Positions 1-8,971 of a DNA stretch of 64,000 bases are shown piece after piece. This DNA comes from Methanothermobacter tenebrarum (lineage in GTDB: Archaea; Methanobacteriota; Methanobacteria; Methanobacteriales; DSM-23052). Position 1 is the first letter of the stretch. Each line of letters starts with the position of its first letter. The notes below the pieces were generated by a model. It ran no database searches. It was not told the origin of the DNA and saw nothing but the letters and a program-made list of their open reading frames with translations. The stretch spans positions 82,501-146,500 of the forward strand of contig NZ_QLOE01000001.1 in assembly GCF_003264935.1 (NCBI RefSeq), in the 5' to 3' direction. A program made the position numbers and the translations under genes.

Positions 1-265
1 CCACCCAGTACAATAAATTAGAAAATACTGCAAAAACATGTGGTGGGAGATAACCAAAAATTTTTTTTATTTCATCCAATATATAAATTTTACCCCTATT
101 TATAATATACTCCTAAAAAAGTTAGTCCAATTATAAACCCCCCAAGAAAGTGAGGGACCATGCTACCTATGAAATTTTACCAGAAGAATGGTAAAAAAAT
201 TATTTAGTAATGGATAAAACCAAAAAAGGATATTAAATCACGGGGAAAATTGAGTTAATAGGGGA
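1..265. other. AT-rich intergenic leader before nadA, no gene seen
   Basis: I see no convincing reading frame, repeat array or RNA gene here. The stretch is strongly AT-rich with several T- and A-tracts, and a TATA-like run (atatataaattt, about 80-91) that could serve a promoter, but it lies far from nadA. The sequence just before nadA (ggggag at 261-265) is its ribosome site. Confidence 0.4.
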
Positions 266-271
266 GTGTAC

Positions 272-1183
272 ATGAACCAATTACAGAAAGAGATCATAAA
301 ACTAAAAGAGGATAAGAACGCTATAATATTAGCTCACAATTACCAGAAAAAGGAGATACAGGAAATAGCGGATTTTTCAGGGGACTCATTAGAATTATGT
401 ATAGAGGCTTCAAAAATTCACAAGCCTATAGTAGTATTCTGTGGTGTGGATTTCATGGCCGAAACAGCCAATATCTTAAACCCTGATAAGAAAATATTAA
501 TCCCTGATAAAGAAGCAGAGTGTCCCATGGCCCATATGCTCACCCTAAAGGAATTGAAAAAAGCCAAAAGGGAGCACCCAGATGCCGCGGTAGTATTATA
601 TGTTAACACCCTAGCTGAGGCAAAAGCTGAAGCAGACATATTATGCACTTCAGCAAATGCAGTGCAAGTGGTCGAAAGTCTAAAAGAGGACAAGATATTA
701 TTCGGACCCGACAAAAATCTAGCATGGCATGTTTCACAACACACCGACAAGGAGATCATACCAGTACCAGAAGACGGTCACTGCTACGTTCACAAAATGT
801 TCACAACAGAACAGGTCAAAAAACTAAAAAAAGAACACCCAAATGCAGAAGTGTTAATACACCCAGAATGCGATCCAGAAGTCCAAAAACTAGCAGATAG
901 AATATTAAGTACTGGGGGGATGCTGAGAAGAGTTGGGGAATCCCCAAATCAAGACTTCATAATAGGGACAGAAGTAGACATGACTACCAGAATCAAAATG
1001 GAATTCCCAGACAAAAACCCCATACCATTATTCAAGGAGGCTATTTGCGAACCCATGAAATTACACACACTCCCCAAAGTGAAAAAATCACTCCTAAATG
1101 AAGAATACGCGGTCAAAGTCCCAGATAATATAGCGAAAAGGGCTAGAAAGGCCGTGGAAAGGATGTTAGAATTATCAGCATAA
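272..1183 (+). CDS. nadA: Quinolinate synthase NadA
   Basis: Condenses iminoaspartate with dihydroxyacetone phosphate to quinolinate, the second step of de novo NAD synthesis, using an oxygen-sensitive 4Fe-4S cluster in the cytoplasm. Seen: 303 residues, normal family length; the N-terminal AHNYQ motif near residue 21, DFSGDSLEL, GVDFMAETA, then cysteines in AECPMA (about 84), GHCYVH (about 170) and ICEPMK (about 260), the three-domain cysteine pattern known to hold the cluster. I prefer ATG 272, six bases after GGGGAG; the in-frame GTG at 266 abuts that site. The gene stands alone and converges on the DUF362 gene with two bases between stops. No nadB or nadC is visible here. Confidence 0.95.
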   Translation: MNQLQKEIIKLKEDKNAIILAHNYQKKEIQEIADFSGDSLELCIEASKIHKPIVVFCGVDFMAETANILNPDKKILIPDKEAECPMAHMLTLKELKKAKREHPDAAVVLYVNTLAEAKAEADILCTSANAVQVVESLKEDKILFGPDKNLAWHVSQHTDKEIIPVPEDGHCYVHKMFTTEQVKKLKKEHPNAEVLIHPECDPEVQKLADRILSTGGMLRRVGESPNQDFIIGTEVDMTTRIKMEFPDKNPIPLFKEAICEPMKLHTLPKVKKSLLNEEYAVKVPDNIAKRARKAVERMLELSA

Positions 1184-1185
1184 GA

Positions 1186-2289
1186 TCATATTTTTATAAG
1201 ATGATAGTCTCTGGATCCAAGGCCAATCTTTTCTGCATATACTAGCTGGTATCTTGCATCAACTTCACTCCACACTCCCCTGAACTTATCAGCATTTTCC
1301 TCGAAATTCTTCTCAAGCATGGAATTTTTGAAACCCATTTGACTGTTTACAAGATCGTAACTTGCGGCATCTATTGCAACAGGATCCTTAGATGCTAAAA
1401 TCCCTATATCGGGCACGATCGGATAATCACTCCAAGCTACACAATCACAATCAGGCGTTATATTCGTAAGAAAATTAAAATATAAAATTTTAGCCTCTTT
1501 ACCCTTAACAGCACCCAATGAATACTCCATCATCCTCTCAATGAATACTGGCACGTCCTTCTCCCAATTAAGATCATAAACCTCGTTTGGACATGTGTCC
1601 ATACAATTCATACAAGCTATACACTTCTCATAGTCTATCTCCACACCATCCTCGGCGAGTTTGAGAGCCCCAATAGGACAATTATCCACACAAACACTAC
1701 AAAGATCACAATCACCATCTATTATAGGCTTTGCGCATTCGTGCTGTTCTAGTTTCCCCTCTATGGTCGCGCAGCCCATCGCAAGATTTTTAAGAGCACC
1801 ACCAAAACCACTTATCCCATGACCTTTAAAATGTGACACTACAACCATCCCAGAAGCTTCATAAATGTCTCCTGCTATCCTCACCACATCGAAATTTTTC
1901 TGGCCCACTTTCACAATCCTTTCATTTTTGCCTTGGAGTCCATCTGCGATTATAATCGGCGCCCCAACAACAGCATAATCAAAGCCGTTTAGTATTGCAG
2001 TAACGAGATGTTCAACTGAATCATGCCTTGAACCATAATATAAAGTGTTGGTGTCTGTTAAGAAAACCTTCTTGGCGCTTTCTTTAACCTTGTCAACAAT
2101 ATACCTTAGAAGTATTGGGTTTACAAAAGAATCATTCCCCCTCTCGCCAAAATGGACTTTCACAGCTACTAGATCATCTTCTGAGAACATCCCATCATAT
2201 ACTTTGTCAAAAAGTCTCTGTATTTTACTCCCTTTATTCTCATCGGCGGATCTAGCCCTTAAATCCGCGAAATAAACCTTAGAGGCCAT
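1186..2289 (-). CDS. DUF362 iron-sulfur protein with two 4Fe-4S motifs
   Basis: A 367-residue protein of the DUF362 family, widespread in anaerobes and of unproven function, probably a redox or iron-sulfur protein in the cytoplasm. Seen: an N-terminal DUF362 domain with the VAVKVHFGERGN signature near residue 43 and a SHFKGHGISGFGGALKN stretch near 155-170, interrupted at about 190-235 by a bacterial-type ferredoxin module with two clusters, CDLCSVCVDNCP and CIACMNCMDTCP. The C-terminal part continues the DUF362 fold. The ATG is preceded by GGTGATCTATT, an almost ideal ribosome site. Divergent from the ferritin-like gene. Family assignment is solid; the reaction is unknown. Confidence 0.85.
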   Translation of the reverse strand: MASKVYFADLRARSADENKGSKIQRLFDKVYDGMFSEDDLVAVKVHFGERGNDSFVNPILLRYIVDKVKESAKKVFLTDTNTLYYGSRHDSVEHLVTAILNGFDYAVVGAPIIIADGLQGKNERIVKVGQKNFDVVRIAGDIYEASGMVVVSHFKGHGISGFGGALKNLAMGCATIEGKLEQHECAKPIIDGDCDLCSVCVDNCPIGALKLAEDGVEIDYEKCIACMNCMDTCPNEVYDLNWEKDVPVFIERMMEYSLGAVKGKEAKILYFNFLTNITPDCDCVAWSDYPIVPDIGILASKDPVAIDAASYDLVNSQMGFKNSMLEKNFEENADKFRGVWSEVDARYQLVYAEKIGLGSRDYHLIKI

Positions 2290-2362
2290 AATAGATCACC
2301 AGTCCATATTATCCTTTTTTTATCATCCACATTATTTCCCAATTATCCCCCCATAACTTGAT

Positions 2363-2380
2363 ATAAATTATATATAAGCT
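2363..2380 (+). promoter_or_regulatory. TATA-type promoter of the ferritin-like gene
   Basis: The run aaattatatataagc lies about 45-60 bases before the ATG at 2423. Archaeal start sites fall about 25 bases after the TATA centre, which would give a leader of roughly 20 bases carrying the GGGG ribosome site at 2414-2417. Inferred from position only. Confidence 0.5.
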
Positions 2381-2422
2381 TGATGATAAAAATACTATCA
2401 AATTATTGTGTGTGGGGATTTA

Positions 2423-2830
2423 ATGGATAATAATGAAATAATAAAACTTCTAAATATTGACTTTAAAGGAGAACTTGAAGCTACAATGCTCTACACTTAT
2501 AACGCTTTTGTAATAGATGACTGCGAGATAAGCAGATTGACAGAGGGTATTGCAGCGGATGAAATGAGACATATGTGGTGGCTCGCTGAGCTAATAACAA
2601 AAAGGGGCGGTAGACCTTCAATGGAAATCGGAAAAATAGAATACATGGAAGAAGATGTGAAAAGAGCCCTTAAGGTGCAAATACAAAAAGAAACAGAGGG
2701 TATAGAAGAATATGAGAAACATATACGGTTAATAGATGACGAAGAAGTTGTAGGGGTTCTAAAACATATAATAGATGAAGAAAAAAGGCACAGGAAAGAA
2801 TTTAAGGAAAAACTAGAAAAACTCGGATAA
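2423..2830 (+). CDS. Ferritin-like (rubrerythrin/bacterioferritin fold) protein
   Basis: A 135-residue all-helical protein expected to bind a di-iron centre and take part in iron storage or peroxide handling. Seen: helices with carboxylate/histidine pairs: ELEATMLYTYNAF near residue 15, ADEMRHMWWLAEL near 45, a KETEGIEEYEKHIR stretch near 95 and DEEKRHRKEFKEKL near the C terminus. These give the four Glu plus ExxH/RH ligands of a ferritin-like di-iron site. There is no rubredoxin domain, unlike full rubrerythrins. ATG 2423 is chosen because GGGG precedes it by five bases; an in-frame GTG at 2408 lies before that site. Single gene with its own promoter. Confidence 0.8.
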   Translation: MDNNEIIKLLNIDFKGELEATMLYTYNAFVIDDCEISRLTEGIAADEMRHMWWLAELITKRGGRPSMEIGKIEYMEEDVKRALKVQIQKETEGIEEYEKHIRLIDDEEVVGVLKHIIDEEKRHRKEFKEKLEKLG

Positions 2831-2832
2831 GA

Positions 2833-3273
2833 TTATTCTATATTTTCCAGAATTTTTTCTTTTATAATCCTTCGGGTTTTTTCAGATATTTTAATAGGAC
2901 CCCAAGGTCTCATGTAGCCAAAGTATGGATCCTCGAATATCTCCCCATTGAGTTCAACTTTATGATCATATCTTGGGATGAAGTGGCAGTGAAGCCATGG
3001 TGGGGGACTATTCTCCCGATAGAATGTATTCATCAGGAACCCCCAATTAAATAATGTGGCGCCAAAAGCCTTTTTAACGGCCTTTTCAAGCTCCTTTATG
3101 ATAATGCGTAATTCAATCCATTCATCCTCCTTTATGTTACCTAGGAATTCCTCCTTCCTCTTCAAGGCCACAACACAGCTTCCAAGATTGCCCTGGTTAG
3201 GTGACAAGAATACAATCCAATGATCCCTTTCATAAAGATAATCGCCAAAGTTATATCTTTCATCTAGTTTCAT
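2833..3273 (-). CDS. HIT-like nucleotide-binding protein
   Basis: A 146-residue protein resembling the histidine-triad (HIT) superfamily of nucleotide hydrolases and transferases. Seen: an N-terminal DHWIVFLSPNQGNLGSCVVALKRK strand-helix region like the family core, and near residue 106 the motif WLHCHFIPRY, in which His-x-His is followed by a hydrophobic residue and Pro-Arg rather than the full His-phi-His-phi-His triad. The triad is therefore degenerate and the activity uncertain. Last gene of a leftward group with the 92-residue protein, the MetX-like hydrolase and the ferredoxin; the ATG follows GGGGGGTGTTCACCC. Known: HIT proteins act on dinucleotides such as Ap4A. The link to the neighbours is inference. 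Confidence 0.6.
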   Translation of the reverse strand: MKLDERYNFGDYLYERDHWIVFLSPNQGNLGSCVVALKRKEEFLGNIKEDEWIELRIIIKELEKAVKKAFGATLFNWGFLMNTFYRENSPPPWLHCHFIPRYDHKVELNGEIFEDPYFGYMRPWGPIKISEKTRRIIKEKILENIE

Positions 3274-3299
3274 GGGTGAACACCCCCCATTTGGGAGGA

Positions 3300-3578
3300 T
3301 TAATCTTCGAGGATGCTGGAAAGGTAAACTGTCATTTCTATCTCTTCTCTTGCTATGAAATCCTCCAGGCGAGTTTTAGCCTCCTCAGAGCCGAGAGGAT
3401 AATATTTATCCTCGTAATAAACTGTTATCAATAATCTGTCGTCTTGTATTTCTATTTCCTCTTCAAGTTTCCTTGCAAGTTTTTCCATTAAGCTTCTTTC
3501 AAGTCCGAATACAATATATTTTATATAATTGAGGGATTTGCCCTTATCAAAGCCGAAATCGACAATTTTAACCTTCAT
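3300..3578 (-). CDS. Small conserved-looking protein of unknown function
   Basis: I do not recognise this 92-residue protein. It is acidic and appears mixed alpha/beta: a strand-like MKVKIVDFGF start, a helix around RSLMEKLARKLEEEIEI near residue 28-46, a strand (LLITVYY), and a C-terminal helix. No cysteines, no membrane segment. ATG 3578 follows GGAGGGGTGAAT and lies two bases after the stop of the MetX-like gene, so the two are almost certainly translated from one message. An in-frame GTG at 3584 would overlap the ribosome site. Confidence 0.6.
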   Translation of the reverse strand: MKVKIVDFGFDKGKSLNYIKYIVFGLERSLMEKLARKLEEEIEIQDDRLLITVYYEDKYYPLGSEEAKTRLEDFIAREEIEMTVYLSSILED

Positions 3579-3580
3579 AT

Positions 3581-4555
3581 TCACCCCTCCACTGGTAGGT
3601 GGGGTTCTATGAACTTTCTAAGTTCTCCTTGGATCTTTTCAAGTTCATTCACGCCAAGATGCCCGCAGATGGAATCATAGATTATAGTCTTTGAATTTTT
3701 AATCATCTTTGAAAGCGGAATAGTATCAATAGATGGTGGAAAATATTGATCCTCTTTTATACCCACAACTAGAGTATCTGCTTGGATATTCCCTAATTGA
3801 CCTTCTAGGTTGAATCTCATAGCAGCATTGTTCCTCCATATGATATCATTTGCATCAAGTTCCATGCCCTCTTCTCCAGCTTTTATCATTGAATCCAGAA
3901 GCTCCATATTATCTAAGCTACTATAATATTCTCTGGAAAATCCATAAAAGTACATGAACATTGAAGCGAGGCAAGTCCCCAAACTGGGATTTTCCCTGTA
4001 TCTTCCATCATTATAGGCCGGATCCGCTTTTATAAGCTTGTTCATATATTCGAAGATGGCATAGTTAATGCCCCTAACCTTAAATGTTGTAACAAGTAAT
4101 ATCAGGAAATCCATGAAATCTGGATAAGATACACCCCATTCAAGGGCCTGGAAACCCCCCATGGACGCGCCGATAACACCTTTAAGTTTCCGAATCTTGA
4201 ACTTTCTCCTAATAAATTCATAGTGGAAATTAACCATGTCCTTAATGGTATATTGGGGGAATTCTATTCCAAGACCGGTTGTTGACGGTGAACTCGACCT
4301 AGGAGATCCTAAGGATGTTGGGGCTATTATAAAGAACTCCTCTAGGGGTTTGCCTTCCCCTATTAAGGGTAGTAGTCTTTTCACTGATAGGTAGTCCCCA
4401 CTCCACCCATGGATGTGGAGTAGACCATTAATGATAAAACCCTCAGGGTCAACCTTGGGCGTCCCTATACAAGTATATTCTACTTTAAGGTTTTTTAGTG
4501 TTTCACCAGATTCAAAGGTGAACTCTGGCAAGACAAAATATGAAGGTCTGATCAT
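3581..4555 (-). CDS. MetX-like alpha/beta hydrolase (homoserine O-acetyltransferase family)
   Basis: A 324-residue alpha/beta hydrolase related to homoserine O-acetyltransferase. Seen: LHIHGWSGDY near residue 48 (oxyanion region), the nucleophile elbow GASMGGFQALEWG near 130, an acid in VVGIKEDQYFPP near 270 and the catalytic His in CGHLGVNE near 298. So Ser, Asp and His are all in place. It is shorter than typical MetX (about 360-380) and the substrate-specific regions differ, so acetyl transfer to homoserine is not assured; another acyl transferase or hydrolase is possible. It sits one base after the ferredoxin gene and two bases before the next, in a leftward four-gene group. Known members of this subfamily are often annotated only as alpha/beta fold hydrolases. 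Confidence 0.75.
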   Translation of the reverse strand: MIRPSYFVLPEFTFESGETLKNLKVEYTCIGTPKVDPEGFIINGLLHIHGWSGDYLSVKRLLPLIGEGKPLEEFFIIAPTSLGSPRSSSPSTTGLGIEFPQYTIKDMVNFHYEFIRRKFKIRKLKGVIGASMGGFQALEWGVSYPDFMDFLILLVTTFKVRGINYAIFEYMNKLIKADPAYNDGRYRENPSLGTCLASMFMYFYGFSREYYSSLDNMELLDSMIKAGEEGMELDANDIIWRNNAAMRFNLEGQLGNIQADTLVVGIKEDQYFPPSIDTIPLSKMIKNSKTIIYDSICGHLGVNELEKIQGELRKFIEPHLPVEG

Positions 4556-4556
4556 C

Positions 4557-4772
4557 TTAATCCCTATAAACCTTTATAGCCCCGCTCGGGCAATTTTCCA
4601 TGGCATCTTCAGTGCATAACGGATCATCCATTTCTAATTTCTGCAAGTCAGAAATTTCAACATCTTTTATCGACGAGAGCCCGTCATTGGTAAATTCAAA
4701 AACTTCAGGACAAATATCAATACAAGTACCACAAGAAACACACATTGTACGATCAAGTTCCAAAAGATACAA
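4557..4772 (-). CDS. Small 4Fe-4S ferredoxin
   Basis: A 71-residue single-cluster ferredoxin, an electron carrier. Seen: CVSCGTCIDICP near residue 11-22 and, after an acidic loop, CTEDAMENCPSGAI near 50-64. The CxxC..CxxxCP plus distal CP arrangement is that of monocluster archaeal ferredoxins, with a possible disulfide from the extra cysteines. Start: GGGAGGTG is followed after six bases by TTG 4772, which I prefer; an upstream in-frame GTG at 4781 overlaps the ribosome site. First gene of the leftward group with the MetX-like hydrolase one base away, which suggests a redox partner role, though none of the other three looks like a redox enzyme. Confidence 0.85.
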   Translation of the reverse strand: MYLLELDRTMCVSCGTCIDICPEVFEFTNDGLSSIKDVEISDLQKLEMDDPLCTEDAMENCPSGAIKVYRD

Positions 4773-4856
4773 TAATACCACCTCCCATCATATCCCTTAT
4801 AAATTCATTTATGTTATAAGAAAATAATAAAGGAAACCGGGGGGTAAACTCCCAAA

Positions 4857-5198
4857 ATGTTAACTAGAAACAAAGCCAAGGAATTGCAGGATAAACTGAT
4901 CATCATATACAAGTTCATCTCTCACCAGAAACATCTAAGAGGATTCTTTAACTACAAACCATCCATAAAATCAGATTCTATTAAAAGACTCCTTAAAAGT
5001 CCAGAATCCGATAGAATATTAAAAGAGGCTATAATTGAACTAGAGAAGATTATAGACCCTAGCGTGGAGGAATCAGAAGATCTATTCTATAAGATCTTGA
5101 ACAGAGAGGATGTTGAATTCATAGCCAAAAGATATGGGATGAAGGATTCATGGGACCTTAATAAGCTAGACATTGAAAAACTCCTCAAGAGGATTTGA
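4857..5198 (+). CDS. Hypothetical helical protein
   Basis: I do not recognise this 113-residue protein. It is charged and appears almost wholly helical, with no cysteines and no membrane segment. Several leucine/isoleucine heptad-like stretches occur (IKRLLKSP, ILKEAIIELEKII near residue 55-68, LDIEKLLKRI at the C terminus). Single gene starting at an ATG behind a GGGGGGTAAACTCCC stretch; its 3' end overlaps the M48 protease gene by 14 bases tail to tail. Codon use resembles the neighbours, so it is likely genuine. Confidence 0.6.
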   Translation: MLTRNKAKELQDKLIIIYKFISHQKHLRGFFNYKPSIKSDSIKRLLKSPESDRILKEAIIELEKIIDPSVEESEDLFYKILNREDVEFIAKRYGMKDSWDLNKLDIEKLLKRI

Positions 5199-6549
5199 TG
5201 GAATCTATGAAACCACGTATAACATCCCTCGCAGATTCCAATAATGGACTTTTAACCTTTCCAATTTTAAGATTCTTTAACCGCCTTATCCTGAAATATA
5301 ATGGTGGATGAGGATCCCAGAAAAGCCATGAGAATATCCTATCAGCACCCCTCTCAAACCTCCTATATCCTATCTTCTGCAATGCCATTGCAAGCTTCTC
5401 AGGCTTGCCGATAACAACCGCGGATAAAAGGTCCGCTCTAGCTTCGAAAAACTTCGCCACGAAGAATATAAGCCAAAAGATGACAAGGACGTATAATAAT
5501 GGTGCCATGGCTACAAGGGGTAAAAGCACTGTCAACCTTAATATAAATTCTCCAGAAATTATACCGAAAAGTACTATTGGATCCCTACCCATAAGATGGG
5601 CCAACTCATGACCTATAACACTAAGCAATTCCTCATCATCCAAACGGGTTAAAAGGCCCGTTGTTAAAAGTATAAGGCCTCTACGGGGGCTGGGGCCTGT
5701 GGCAGCGGCGTTAGGGAGCATGGTATTAGAGATCACTATTTTGGGTGTGGGTATCTTGAATTTGGAAGCGGCGGATTTAACAAGGTCATAAACATTGATA
5801 ATCTTCGATTTTTCATTTAAAGGCGTGCACTCGAAACCATACCTTCTGAGAACATCCCTGCCAAGCTCGCAAGTTGGCGACTCCCCCAATGCCAAGGACT
5901 TATCATAAATCTCCTTTTTTATATTAATTAGAAGATCGCCGAAAACTTCCTGGAAAAACTTCAAATCTCTACTTGGTAACTGATACATGAGTATATGGAC
6001 AAATGGGTTCTCTGGGGTTATCTGCCATTCACCCATAATCGAATATAACCTGTCAGAGAATAGAATAAGGGAAAACTGCATAAGCAAGATTATAATAACA
6101 GCATAAAATCCCAATAAAATGAACAATAAAATATTAACACCAAGGAAAACAATGAAAAGAACTAATAGGTTGCTGCCAAAAAGCGCCTTGGATATCCTCC
6201 TAGTTAATGATGAAGGTTTCTCAGGGATTATATCTTGTCCCTCAACCCACGCGAAATATAATGTACTCTTCCTTAACTCTTCCTCAAATAATTGTATAAG
6301 GAAAAAAATATCATCATACAATTCCTCCACCTTATCCTCTAGACTGGGAGGATAACTAAAGCTTATCTTAATTTTTTCTCCAACCTGCAAATCACCATTT
6401 ATAACCCCAAGGGGATACTCCACTCTGAAAACCAGCCTATCATATACTATCCTAGCATCCTTGAAATCAGAATATCTGAGTATAAATTCTAAAAGATCCA
6501 CATAATATGCTGGCGCAACCTCAACTTTTATAATAAACTCCCTTAACAT
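5185..6549 (-). CDS. M48-family membrane zinc protease (HtpX-like)
   Basis: A 454-residue membrane metalloprotease of peptidase family M48, expected to cut misfolded membrane proteins. Seen: a soluble N-terminal region of about 130 residues, two close membrane segments near 133-170 (rich in Leu/Ile/Phe), then a cytosolic catalytic domain with HELAHLMGRD near 320 (HExxH zinc motif), a further hydrophobic pair near 340-370, and the glutamate ligand in FFEARADLLSA. The preceding MLPNAAATGPSPRRGLILLTTGLL is typical of HtpX and Ste24 relatives. The N-terminal domain is larger than in bacterial HtpX, as in some methanogen homologues. Start: ATG 6549 is five bases after GGAG; ATG 6552 is an alternative. 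Confidence 0.85.
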   Translation of the reverse strand: MLREFIIKVEVAPAYYVDLLEFILRYSDFKDARIVYDRLVFRVEYPLGVINGDLQVGEKIKISFSYPPSLEDKVEELYDDIFFLIQLFEEELRKSTLYFAWVEGQDIIPEKPSSLTRRISKALFGSNLLVLFIVFLGVNILLFILLGFYAVIIILLMQFSLILFSDRLYSIMGEWQITPENPFVHILMYQLPSRDLKFFQEVFGDLLINIKKEIYDKSLALGESPTCELGRDVLRRYGFECTPLNEKSKIINVYDLVKSAASKFKIPTPKIVISNTMLPNAAATGPSPRRGLILLTTGLLTRLDDEELLSVIGHELAHLMGRDPIVLFGIISGEFILRLTVLLPLVAMAPLLYVLVIFWLIFFVAKFFEARADLLSAVVIGKPEKLAMALQKIGYRRFERGADRIFSWLFWDPHPPLYFRIRRLKNLKIGKVKSPLLESARDVIRGFIDSIKSS

Positions 6550-6608
6550 CATATCTCCAAGGAAAACTTTAGAGTATATAAGTACTAAACATTATATAAA
6601 GTGATTGA

Positions 6609-7379
6609 ATGACTAATAGGAGATTCACAAGCTTAGAAAATCCCACAAACAAGGAAACCTACAAGATAATAAAAGAAGGCCTCCGTAAAAGGGCCATGAT
6701 CATCATATTCTCATGTTGCAGGGTACACTATTATGGTCGTGCCAAGAGCAGACTAGGCCTTGGAGAAAGACTAATAATAATAAAACCTGACGGGTCATTT
6801 CTAATACACCAGGATCGGAAGGTCGAACCAGTTAATTGGCAACCACCAGGATCGAAGGCAAAAGTAAAAATAGAAGATGGGAAGATCCTAGTTGAGAGTA
6901 GAAGGAGGAAACCAGCCGAGAAACTCACAGTAGAAATAGAAAGGGTTCACACACTCTCCTATTACCTCGTCAGGGACATCCATGAATTGGAAGTGGCAGG
7001 CCATGAAGAAGACATGTGCCAGCTCATACTAGAATCCCCAAATATTATCGAAAAGGGATTCAGGCCCATAGCAAGGGAATACCAGACATCAAATGGTTTC
7101 ATAGACATACTGGGGAAGGACGAGAACGGATCATTAATGGTATTAGAATTGAAAAGCAGAAGAGCGGGTGTAAGTGCCGTGAGGCAACTTAAAAGATACT
7201 TAGAAGATTTCAAGAACGATAAGCATGGTGTAAGGGGTGTTCTAGTCGCTCCATCAATAACACACGACGCCAAGGAATTGCTAGAAGCAGAAGGACTAGA
7301 ATTCAAGAGCCTAGAACCGCCACAGGAACTGAAAAAAGACAATAAGATAACATTGGACGATTTTATATCTTCTCGATAG
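6609..7379 (+). CDS. nucS: Endonuclease NucS (EndoMS)
   Basis: Mismatch-directed or flap-acting DNA endonuclease of archaea and actinobacteria; it works with the sliding clamp. Seen: N-terminal DNA-binding domain with [31 protein letters not shown] (signature region near residue 38-70), and a RecB-like nuclease domain with the active-site series GFIDILG (Asp), LELKSRR (Glu-x-Lys) and a Gln in [10 protein letters not shown]. The length, 256 residues, is normal. The C-terminal tail [14 protein letters not shown] resembles the PCNA-binding peptide region of NucS. SD-like GTGATTGA abuts the ATG. It converges on the VWA gene with a 17-base overlap. Confidence 0.92.
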   Translation: MTNRRFTSLENPTNKETYKIIKEGLRKRAMIIIFSCCRVHYYGRAKSRLGLGERLIIIKPDGSFLIHQDRKVEPVNWQPPGSKAKVKIEDGKILVESRRRKPAEKLTVEIERVHTLSYYLVRDIHELEVAGHEEDMCQLILESPNIIEKGFRPIAREYQTSNGFIDILGKDENGSLMVLELKSRRAGVSAVRQLKRYLEDFKNDKHGVRGVLVAPSITHDAKELLEAEGLEFKSLEPPQELKKDNKITLDDFISSR

Positions 7380-8457
7380 TCTCTGCAAGTTGTCTGAGGC
7401 TCCTAACCTCTTTTACACTAGCACCTGCATCCATATAATATGACACGCAACTGTCAACAACATCCCACTTACTTTTATCCTCAGGATTCAGTATTAGAAC
7501 TTTACGACAACGCTGACAAATTTCTTCCAAGACCATGGCACTCAATGGGACGTTACCTTCACGTGGCCCGGCCCAGTCCCGGCAGTCACTTAATATTATA
7601 ATGTAGGAGCGTGGTGGGAACACAACCTTCTCCTTGAACTCCTTAAATGCGGTGTACATATTTGATATGCCATGTAACATCATATTCTGTTGTCTGGAAA
7701 CCCTCAAATTCTGGAAGGCTGTTAGGAGATCGTCCTCTTGTAGTGCTTTTGTTGTTTCAACAATTTTATTATCAAAGTCGAAGAAACGTGAATTATAGAA
7801 TGTGTGTTGTGCTGCGTAGATTATGCAAAAAAACCAATTACTTATCCAGTCACAGGAGCCGCTAACATCACATAGAAAGATATGCTGACTCTTTTTAATC
7901 GAAGGTTTTTTATTGACGAGTTCTATGAGCGCGCCACCATATTTAAGGTTTTTACGAATGCTCTTCCTTATATCGGGCCGGCCCATCTTTGAACCTTTAA
8001 ATCTTCTAGATCTTCTATTAGCGATTTTAAGGCCAAGTTTCTTGCATAATTCAAATATTCTAGTGTCAAAGAAGTCTAGTCTGCTAACATCCATTTCAAG
8101 TAGCGATCTTTCATCATGGTCAAGATCGATAAGATCTTCAATTGGGGGCTGGAAGTCTATCTCTTCTTCGATTAGGACCATTTCCTTTGGGTTTTCAACT
8201 TTTATCTTTGATTCCTTCCTGTCTTTTAACTTTGTCTCTTCTACTTCCTCTTTTTCTATTCCATGGAAGACTTCATCGAAAGCTTCTTCAAAAACTTCTA
8301 ATTGTCTTTTATCCTTCACATAAACAGATGCAAGAGCCCATTTAAGATGAGATCCTCCCTTGAAAATGTTATATACTGAATAGGCTAGTTTCGTGCTCCT
8401 TATGCTGACTGGGATTCCTTTTTTTCTGAGAGCTTGGGAAAGCTCCAATATCTTCAT
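7363..8457 (-). CDS. CoxE-like von Willebrand factor A domain protein
   Basis: A 364-residue VWA protein of the type paired with MoxR ATPases. Seen: an N-terminal helical part (about 1-95), a very charged linker (about 70-110), and a C-terminal VWA domain starting near 185, with a metal-ion-dependent adhesion motif DVSGS (DxSxS) in [10 protein letters not shown] and a second acidic site in ILSDCRDW near 295. Known: MoxR/VWA pairs act as chaperones that insert metals or assemble enzyme complexes (for example CoxD/CoxE). The matching MoxR gene is on the same strand at 9563-10426, but 1.1 kb of decayed sequence separates them. The target complex is not evident. Confidence 0.8.
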   Translation of the reverse strand: MKILELSQALRKKGIPVSIRSTKLAYSVYNIFKGGSHLKWALASVYVKDKRQLEVFEEAFDEVFHGIEKEEVEETKLKDRKESKIKVENPKEMVLIEEEIDFQPPIEDLIDLDHDERSLLEMDVSRLDFFDTRIFELCKKLGLKIANRRSRRFKGSKMGRPDIRKSIRKNLKYGGALIELVNKKPSIKKSQHIFLCDVSGSCDWISNWFFCIIYAAQHTFYNSRFFDFDNKIVETTKALQEDDLLTAFQNLRVSRQQNMMLHGISNMYTAFKEFKEKVVFPPRSYIIILSDCRDWAGPREGNVPLSAMVLEEICQRCRKVLILNPEDKSKWDVVDSCVSYYMDAGASVKEVRSLRQLAETIEKI

Positions 8458-8482
8458 GGAAATTCAACCCCTTCTTTTCTAG

Positions 8483-8858
8483 ATACTACCAACCTTCAAA
8501 GCTAATAACTTGAAGCACTATTATAATGTCTATTCTGAGAATATAAAATCCTTGTATCGGATTATTCCATTAGGGGGAATCCAAGAATCCACGCTAGAGG
8601 CGTATAATATTCCATTTAAGGACATTTTATGCTCGCTAATTTTTTCCAGACATTATACCACAGCGCCAAAAAAAAGCACAAAATTCCACAATTGAAAGTA
8701 TTAGAAAAAAATTTGGAAGTTGCATTATTACAGTTATCTAGAGACTATCACTCGATAGCATTAACTGAAATATCCAATACAGTCACTGTTTAGATAAAAA
8801 AAAATTACTCCAATCCATCTTTGATAAACTAAACGCCCTTATAAACCTAGTAGTATAA
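8483..8858 (+). pseudogene. Probable decayed small gene, two frameshifts
   Basis: Three reading-frame pieces follow one another without a gap. The first runs from about 8483 to the TGA at 8693 and includes RIIPLGGIQESTLEAYNIPF. The second continues from the A8 tract at 8668-8675 to TAG 8791 and includes IPQLKVLEKNLEVALLQL. The third begins around 8787 and reads LDKKKLLQSIFDKLNALINL to TAA 8856. Each jump is in the same direction, consistent with two single-base losses next to A-tracts. No ribosome site precedes the first piece; the in-frame TTG at 8510 is unsupported. I do not recognise the product. Sequencing errors are an alternative, but such breaks are seen only in this interval of the window. 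Confidence 0.5.
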
Positions 8859-8971
8859 GATTTCACTGTGCCCTTCCATATGTATTCATCCTCAAAAATA
8901 TGGGGACCAATAATAAAATAATATACTTCAGATAAAAGTATAATAGATCTTATGGGGGGGAGGTTAAAAAA

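Noticed and set aside
418-759. Open frame opposite nadA
   Set aside because: Antisense to a clearly conserved gene, with no ribosome site and Ser/Cys-rich shadow composition.
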